Source of the DNA: CAVTYH01 sp963773875
GTDB lineage: Bacteria; Planctomycetota; Planctomycetia; Pirellulales; JADZDJ01
Direction of reading: 5' to 3'
NCBI GenBank assembly: GCA_963773875.1
Contig: CAVZCV010000015.1
Coordinates: 1-64,000 of the forward strand
Length of the DNA: 64,000 nt
Below, in pieces: positions 58,008 through 64,000 of the stretch. Under the pieces are notes generated by a model. That model was not told the DNA's origin. It saw nothing but the letters and a program-made list of their open reading frames with translations, and did no database searches. The translations under genes and the position numbers were made by a program. Numbering within the stretch: position 1 is the stretch's first letter; each line of letters begins with the position of its first letter.

Positions 58008-58670
58008 CTTTTAGAATGCGGTTTCTCACGCAGCACTCTGGCGCAAAGTCGCCGGATGTTGTGGCCCGTAGGTCGCATGCAAGCGGCCTACGGGTTCTTT
58101 ATTGACGTCGAGGCCAATTTCCCCTTAAGCAAGGCACGGGCAATGCCCCTTGCCCATAGCACGCAATGAACTGCATTCCCCGGTCCCCCATACCGTTGTC
58201 TTCCCGCCCCAGACAACAAGCGCTGCAGCACGAAGAAGTCCCCAATCGCTGACAGCCGCAATTTAATGCTGTTTCGTTTATATCGAGCAACCCGCCGTAT
58301 TGCAACGATTTTGCTGAGAAATTGGTCGACCGCCAGCGAACGGTCGAATGCCCGCTAGTTTGCCGCCGCGAACCGTGCCGGAATGCCTTGTGGCGAATTA
58401 ACGCCTTTATCTCGGCGGATTGCCTCATATAGGGGACGACCCTCGCCGCGATGGGGGTGAATTTCTTGCGGCTGTGCACCCTTTCGGCGGATGTTTTGAT
58501 GCTGATTGAAGTTGAGCTTTTCGGTCAGCGCATCAGTCAGTTCGTTGACCATTAGATATTAAATCCAATTTTGGCTTCGTACCCCCTGCGATCTAAACTG
58601 TTGACAGAGACGCACTTGCCTGCCATTTTCGGTTGGTGAAAAGTCTATTACCCGCGTTCGAACGGAAACA
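58008..58670. other. Long intergenic region between giant gene and XylR regulator
   Basis: About 660 bases. Hairpin CCCGTAGG (58065-58072)/CCTACGGG (58087-58094) with a 14-base loop lies in the giant-gene leader; on the plus strand it is followed by TTCTTTA. A short minus-strand frame at 58355-58552 (MVNELTDALTEKLNFNQHQN onward, 65 residues) could be a small protein but has no clear support. TTGACA at about 58,600 with a CATTTT-like -10 may be the weak promoter of the regulator gene. No other gene is seen. Confidence 0.4.
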
Positions 58671-59915
58671 ATGCCACAGTCTTTTGGGTCGACGCCTCCT
58701 TCGCCGCCGCGCATGGCGCTGTTCTTGGAAACCAGTGCTGGCGCTGGGCGCGATATGCTCCGCGGCATTGCTAGGTATGTGCGCGAAAGCGGGCCGTGGG
58801 CACTGCACCACGAGCCGCGGATGCTGCAGTTCAAAGAAAACTGGACGCCCGATTGGCTCAACAACTGGCAGGGCAGCGGTATCTTGGGGCGCTTCCGTTC
58901 CAATTCCATTATAAAGGCGGTGAAGAAAGTCAAAGTACCTGTAGTCGACATGCTGGGAGCGAGCGAAAGCCCGCCGTTCCCACTGGTCGAGCCAGACAAC
59001 CAGGCGGTCGCGCGTTTGGCGGCAGAGCACTTGATTGGTCGTGGCTTTCATCAGTTTGGTTATTTGGGCCCTACCAACGTTCCGTGGTCGCTCCAGCGCT
59101 GGAAAGCTTTTGAGCGCACGCTGAACGAGCGCGGCTACACTTGCGACGCACTGCCGCTGGAGTTCGAAAACCTGCAAGAATCGTGGGACGAATTCATTGA
59201 GCAAACGGCGCGCTGGATTCGCAACCACGCCAAACCGTTCGGACTAATGATTTGCTGGGACACGATCGGCCCGCCGGTCACGCAAGCTTGCCGCGAAGCC
59301 GGCGTGGCGGTGCCCGAAGAAGTGGCGATCGTGGGCGTGGATAACGATGAAACCCTGTGTTCAATTTGCGATCCGCCGCTGACGAGCGTTTGCCCCAACC
59401 ATGAACAAGTGGGCTACCAAGGAGCGGCACTGTTGGATCGTATGATGCACGGCGAAGCGCCGCCGAAAGACCGCATGCAGCTGCAGCCGCGCATGATTGT
59501 CGTGCGGCAATCGACCGACGTTTCCGCCATCGAAGATCCTGCCATTTCCCAGGCACTGCGCATGATTCGCGAACACGCCTGCAACGGCCTGCAAGTGCGC
59601 GAGGTTGCGGCGCATGTGCCAATTTCTCGCAGCGTGCTGCAGCGCAGATTTCAAGCCATCGTGGGTCGGTCGGTGCACGATGAGATTATCCGTGTGCAAT
59701 TGCGCAAAGCGGAAGAACTTTTGCGGGAAACAGATCTATCGATCGGCTCTGTCGCAGAAAAAGCCGGTTTCAATCATCAGGAATACATGGGCGCTGTGTT
59801 CAAAAACCGCACCGGCATGACGCCACGCGAATATCGCCGCCGTTTCCAATCGGAAAACGCGCAAACGAACGGGCAAGCGCGGCCGCGTAATCGGCCGTCG
59901 CCTGAAGTGCGATAG
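58671..59915 (+). CDS. XylR-type AraC-family transcriptional regulator
   Basis: Intact 414-residue regulator with a periplasmic-binding-protein-like sugar-sensing domain followed by an AraC DNA-binding domain. The ligand domain (about 15-275) includes RMALFLETSAGAGRDMLRGI, FHQFGYLGPTNVPWSLQRWK and EEVAIVGVDNDETLCSICDP. The C-terminal 100 residues hold two helix-turn-helix units: LQVREVAAHVPISRSVLQRR and SIGSVAEKAGFNHQEYMGAV with RTGMTPREYRRRF. Such XylR regulators are frequent in Planctomycetes and respond to sugars. It lies between the two giant PEP-CTERM genes, divergent from the first and convergent with the second, so it may control one or both. Confidence 0.9.
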   Translation: MPQSFGSTPPSPPRMALFLETSAGAGRDMLRGIARYVRESGPWALHHEPRMLQFKENWTPDWLNNWQGSGILGRFRSNSIIKAVKKVKVPVVDMLGASESPPFPLVEPDNQAVARLAAEHLIGRGFHQFGYLGPTNVPWSLQRWKAFERTLNERGYTCDALPLEFENLQESWDEFIEQTARWIRNHAKPFGLMICWDTIGPPVTQACREAGVAVPEEVAIVGVDNDETLCSICDPPLTSVCPNHEQVGYQGAALLDRMMHGEAPPKDRMQLQPRMIVVRQSTDVSAIEDPAISQALRMIREHACNGLQVREVAAHVPISRSVLQRRFQAIVGRSVHDEIIRVQLRKAEELLRETDLSIGSVAEKAGFNHQEYMGAVFKNRTGMTPREYRRRFQSENAQTNGQARPRNRPSPEVR

Positions 59916-59962
59916 GACTCAGCTTTAAGTTCCGCGATACTGGCGTGCAATCGAGCGTACGA

Positions 59963-62900
59963 TCATGTTCGCCGACGCCGGCGATGAATCGCCAGCGCTA
60001 CTCCACCGATCGCCAAGAGCGCCACACTGCTTGGCTCCGGCACCGTGGCAACGGAGCCGAAGCCGCCGTTGTTGATGATCTTGTCGAGCATGGGCTGGAT
60101 ATCGCGATTGTTGAAAAAGCCATCGGTGTTGATATCGGCAATTTGATTGAGTTGCGTATTATTCACCGCCAACGCGCTCATATAAGCCGGCACGTCCGTC
60201 AATGCCGCCAACATCGCAGGAATATCATTGCTATCGACTGTGCCATCCTGATTGAAATCGCCCGTCGTACTAATCGAAAGTTGCGGCAGCACCTCGCCGG
60301 TCGAAAGAATGCGTGCATTGGCCAGATGCGAATTGGCCGAAAATTGCACTTGCGAAATCGATGTCGGATCGCCAAGTATGCCGAGCCCGGCATTCGATGA
60401 GCCAAAGAACAAGTGATCTTTGACTGGCGTCCAGTTGGTCACCGTCAGCGTATTTCCGGTCCAAAAGCGCTGCGATGTTGCTGGTCGCAAAATGGACGGT
60501 GCTGTTTCCGGCGCCTAAATCCAGCGTCGAGCCAACCTGCAATGTCAGCGTGCCGAGTGTCTCGCTAAATCCTGCGGTGCCGAAAATGCCGCTGCCGCCA
60601 ATCGACGAATCGCCGAGGATCATATTCGAGCCATCGGGAATGCGGTTCGAGGCCCCCAGCTGCAAAGTGCCGGCAGCAACCTGCGTCGTTCCTGTGTACG
60701 TGTTGTTGCCCGACAGGGTGAGCGTGCTCGTGCCTTCCTTGACGATTTTTCCAGGTCCGCTGATGACCCCGTTGAGTGCAATCGGATTGAAAGCCGCAGT
60801 GGCTGCAATGGTTCCGCCCGCCCGCAGAGTGCTGCCGCTGTTGAGTTGGATGGGGGCAGGCAAAGTCGACACGGCCGTATTGTTGTTGCTAACGAGCACA
60901 TCGCCATTAAAGACGAACTGCCTTGTGACATTGGCGCTCGTCAGGTTGAACATCTGCAAATTCGTTTGATCGTTGAAAGTAACTGTGTATGGCAGAGTCG
61001 TAACCGGATCGGTGCCTGCCAGAATGCTGGTCGTGGTTTCCATCGACAGAATATTTCGCGGCGAACCTGTTACGACTGGCGAGGCCACGACAATATTACC
61101 GCCGCTTACCGTCGCGCCGACCAAAGTGAATTGATTCGTGCCCACTTTTGTCAGCGTCTTTCCGTTCAAGTTCAACTGTGCAACGCCGCCGCGAATATCG
61201 AAGCGTCCCGCGTTGTTTGTTTGGGCCGGACCTCCTGGCCCGCCGATGCTGGCGTCGGCGGCGAGCGAAATGCTTTGAAAGGCGTTCTGCTGCCCGGCGT
61301 TCGTACTGGAATTGGTAATGGCGCCTACGCCGTTGCTCACTTCAGCCTGCGGAGCCGTAATGCCTGGGCCGGAAATGGAGAACTGCTTGGCGCCGAATCC
61401 GGTGCCATTATTCGTGGTGATTCCACCGATATCGAGCGTCGCGCCGCCAGAAATATTCACCACTCCGCTAGCCGCACCTAACTGATTCGAGAAGTTCGTT
61501 CCAGTTATTTTTACCAGACCAGCAGAAATATTGGTGGCGCCGGTATAAGTGCCTGAGCCATTGATCACTAATGCGCCCGCGCCATTTTTTGTAAAGCTGT
61601 TTCCAGTGCCGTCGGCAATCGAGCCGACGGTTAATGTCCCGGCGTTAACCGTGAGCGTCGGCGAGGCGCCAAGCGAGATAATGCCCGTGCCCAAATTGAG
61701 ATCGTGTGTCCCGTCGGCACTTCCGGCAAAGGAAAAGCTCCCGGCCCAAGCCTGCGGATTGTTACTGGCCAGCGTCAACGCGCTGCCGGAAGTGTTATCG
61801 ATCGTGCCGCCGTTGATGGTCAGCGTGCCGGTGCCAATGGGACCGGAGGTTGCCGTACCTGCACTCGCAAAATTCAAGACGCCCTGATTTAGCGTGACGC
61901 CGCCGGAAAACGTGCTGGCCGTGCTAACGGTCAGCGCTCGCGTGCCATCTTTGATAAGATTGCCGGCACCGGCAATTTCGCCGCCGCTGAGAACGTAGTC
62001 GCCGCTGTTGTTTGTCACGGTCATTTGGAATGGCTTGACCGTTCCCGAAACGTTCACCGTGTAATGATTGTTATTCGTGTCGTTAAACGTCACTGAATCG
62101 GCTTCGAAGAACTTGTCGGGCGTGCCGCCGTTCCGCCAATTTTGATTGCTCTGATCGTCCCAACTCGTTCCGTCTCCGCTGGCAGGGGCAGAGTTATTCC
62201 AAGTTAGCGAGGCCGGCGCACCGGTGACCGTGGCCGTAATACTAGTCGCGGTTTGCGTCAGGTTGAAGTGCGTCCGGCCGACTGAGGAGCCCGGATTGGT
62301 AATCGTCGGCGTGCCGGTGATCGAGCTTCCCGTAAGTAAGGTGTATGTTGTGGGATTGGCGGGCGCAATTAGGCTGAACGTGATGTTCGCGCCCGTCAAA
62401 TTCACGGCGCCTGCGGAGGTGATTTTGTCGGCATTCGCGCCGCCGAACTCGAACAGCAGCGTTCCGCCGCTTGCCGTTAGCGAACTTGTCGACAAAGTTC
62501 CGGTGCCGCCAGTTGCTCCGCCGGATACTGTTCCTTGCGCGAGATTAATTCCGCTTGCATAATTTCCCGAGCCGTTGGCCGTGCCACCAACGCTGAGCGA
62601 GACAAGCCCATTGACGGTGCCATTGTTCGTAATGGTCTGAGAAGATCCGACGGCAAAGCCGCCTACTACATCGGTCAAGTTCAGCACGCCGGCGGCGCCT
62701 ACGACAACATTTGAATTTGGAATGTTGTTGGTTCCTGCGGTCGAAAGGGCCAACGTTCCACCGGTAACTGTCGTCGTGCCCGTATGCGTGCTGTCGCCGG
62801 TTAATGTCAGCGTGCCTGTGCCAATTTTCTCGATGCTGATTGTTCCCGTACTGTCGACAAATTTCCCAGCATAGGTGCTCGTGGCATTGTTATTGCCAAT

Positions 62901-64000
62901 CCGCAGCGTGCCATTGCCCGCCACGTTGTTGGTAACATTGGCAAGGGTCACATCCCCCGCGGCAGAAAGCCCATTGATCGTCTCACTGTGGCTGTCGAGC
63001 GTCAGGATCGATCCGCTGCCGGTTTCACCAAAGATCACCACGTTGCCTTTTCCAGCGCCATCGGGAATTACTTCGCCGCTGCCACCGATGCGCGTCCGAC
63101 CGCGTCCGATAACGGTGTCGCCACCCCAATCGTTGTCCGAATTGGTTAGCGTGATTGTCGGCGCATTCCCCAGGATGCCGGCCGTCCCTTGGCCGGAGAA
63201 TCGATTGAGCGACAAGCTGTAGGGCCCAGTAATTTTACCGGACCAAGTGCCGCCGGGACCCGTTGTCGCCTGTCCTCCCCGAGAGGTAAAACCAGAGTCG
63301 GCAGTGAGGGTGATCGTTCCGGAAAAAATTCCGTTTGCGCTATTGGTTCGCATTGCACCGCCGGAAAACGTGCCTTCGTTGGGTCCGAATCCGGCGACAA
63401 AAACAGGATTCGACATGTCCACAGCGGCCCCCTGAAGAATTTGAGCGCCATTAGCGACATAAACCGGTCCATTTCCCATTGAACCGGCTAACGTCGGTCG
63501 AAGCTGGCCTTCGTTGAGATACAGACCGCCGGTGAACGTATTCGTTCCGTTGAGTCTTAGGACGCCGTAGCCGCTTTTAACCACAGTCACCGATCCTCCG
63601 CCAGCATTATCGGTGATTGGAGAAGTGATGCCGAACGCTTCCGGGGGACCGGCAGCAGCACTCGGCTCCGAATTGTTGAGGGTCCGCAGTTGAAGAGTGG
63701 CGGGTCCGCTGGTTCCCGCCGTAATACTGCCTCCAGTAATAACGTGCTGCACCGCGGCAGTTTGGATATTTTTATAAATTCCGCCGCCATTGGCGAATGT
63801 CAATGAGCCATTAAGCGTGATCGTGCGCACGGCCGTGCCAGGGTCTGCAAACAAAAGAGTATTGAGCGAGGTTCCCGCGGGAATGGTCAACCCACCGCCA
63901 CCATTGAACTGGATGTTCGCATTGATATCCGAAACATTCACCGTGGCGCCGGCGGCGAAAATGTTGGCTGCGGGAACAACGTAGGGCACGATGTTGCCGG
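59963..64000 (-). CDS. Second giant beta-strand repeat protein with dockerin-like loops and PEP-CTERM, 5'-partial, frameshifted
   Basis: At least 1,345 residues; its start lies past the window end. Repeats of the same type as in the 51-58 kb gene: LRLNGTNTFTGGLYLNEGQL, LTLTGDSTHTGTTTVTGGTL, LTVSTASTFSGGVTLNQGVL and LTLSGNNTYTGTTQVAAGTL. A slip near 60,480 leads to the C-terminal part with calcium loops DFNQDGTVDSNDI and DINTDGFFNNRDI and the tail VPEPSSVALLAIGGVALAIH then RRRRRT. Both giant proteins therefore share repeats, loops and sorting signal and are likely paralogues. Ends 47 bases from the XylR stop (convergent). Confidence 0.85.

Noticed and set aside
58099..58479. 126-residue minus-strand frame in the intergenic region
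   Set aside because: Cys/Arg-rich composition without periodicity or motif; overlaps hairpins and leader sequence.
60475..63222. Plus-strand Val/Pro-rich reading frames opposite the second giant gene
   Set aside because: Same cause: antisense of repeat codons.

Overview
The window joins two unrelated genomes. Positions 1 to about 9,065 are very GC-rich and carry actinobacterial families: thiolase, acyl-CoA dehydrogenase, EtfB/EtfA, FixC/FixX, and a DUF5134 membrane protein. From about 9,066 to the end, GC is moderate and the gene set is planctomycetal, probably Pirellulales: three VPEP-type PEP-CTERM proteins, two of them giant beta-strand-repeat surface proteins with dockerin-like EF-hand loops, plus DUF1570, DUF1573, a Tat-exported Gfo/Idh/MocA protein, a XylR/AraC regulator and many short-period intergenic repeats. 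The switch falls inside a broken gene at about 9.06-9.12 kb and looks like an assembly chimera, not transfer. Frameshifts are very dense in the left part (about five in the first kilobase) and sparser in the right part. They are nearly always compensated inside conserved domains, so most are read as sequence errors; spans are given for the whole intended gene.

Left part (1-9,065): a beta-oxidation and electron-transfer cluster on the plus strand. Acyl-CoA dehydrogenase would pass electrons to EtfAB and on to FixC/FixX at the quinone pool, and thiolase would cleave the product. It is followed by an internally deleted DUF899 gene and three actinobacterial membrane-protein genes, the last cut at the join.

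Right part: an SPFH protein and a fused two-domain ABC permease (9.3-12.3 kb); a DUF1570 putative metallopeptidase converging on dnaA; a GNAT enzyme and PDZ/secreted proteins (15.5-19.4 kb); a Gfo/Idh/MocA protein, a four-helix-bundle (S23-like) gene bracketed by inverted octamer arrays, and a DoxX-like protein (19.5-22.9 kb); a RES/Xre toxin-antitoxin pair with a palindromic operator (23.1-24.1 kb); a gene-poor repeat region (24.1-25.6 kb); and a secretin-like protein.

From 26.9 to 37.6 kb the plus strand holds a ketosynthase-like protein lacking two catalytic residues, then a translation/transcription cluster: nusA (behind a structured leader with an intrinsic terminator), infB, rbfA, a HhH-GPD-like protein, a TPR protein and a YebC-family gene. 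After that come a tetraheme cytochrome with a 5'-nucleotidase-like head, DUF1573, DUF4416, clpS, a degenerate GGDEF protein, a GH15 glucanase, a PEP-CTERM glucose/sorbosone dehydrogenase and full-length pyruvate carboxylase. The last 13 kb hold the two giant surface proteins with a XylR regulator between them.

No rRNA, tRNA, CRISPR array or intact insertion sequence was recognised.
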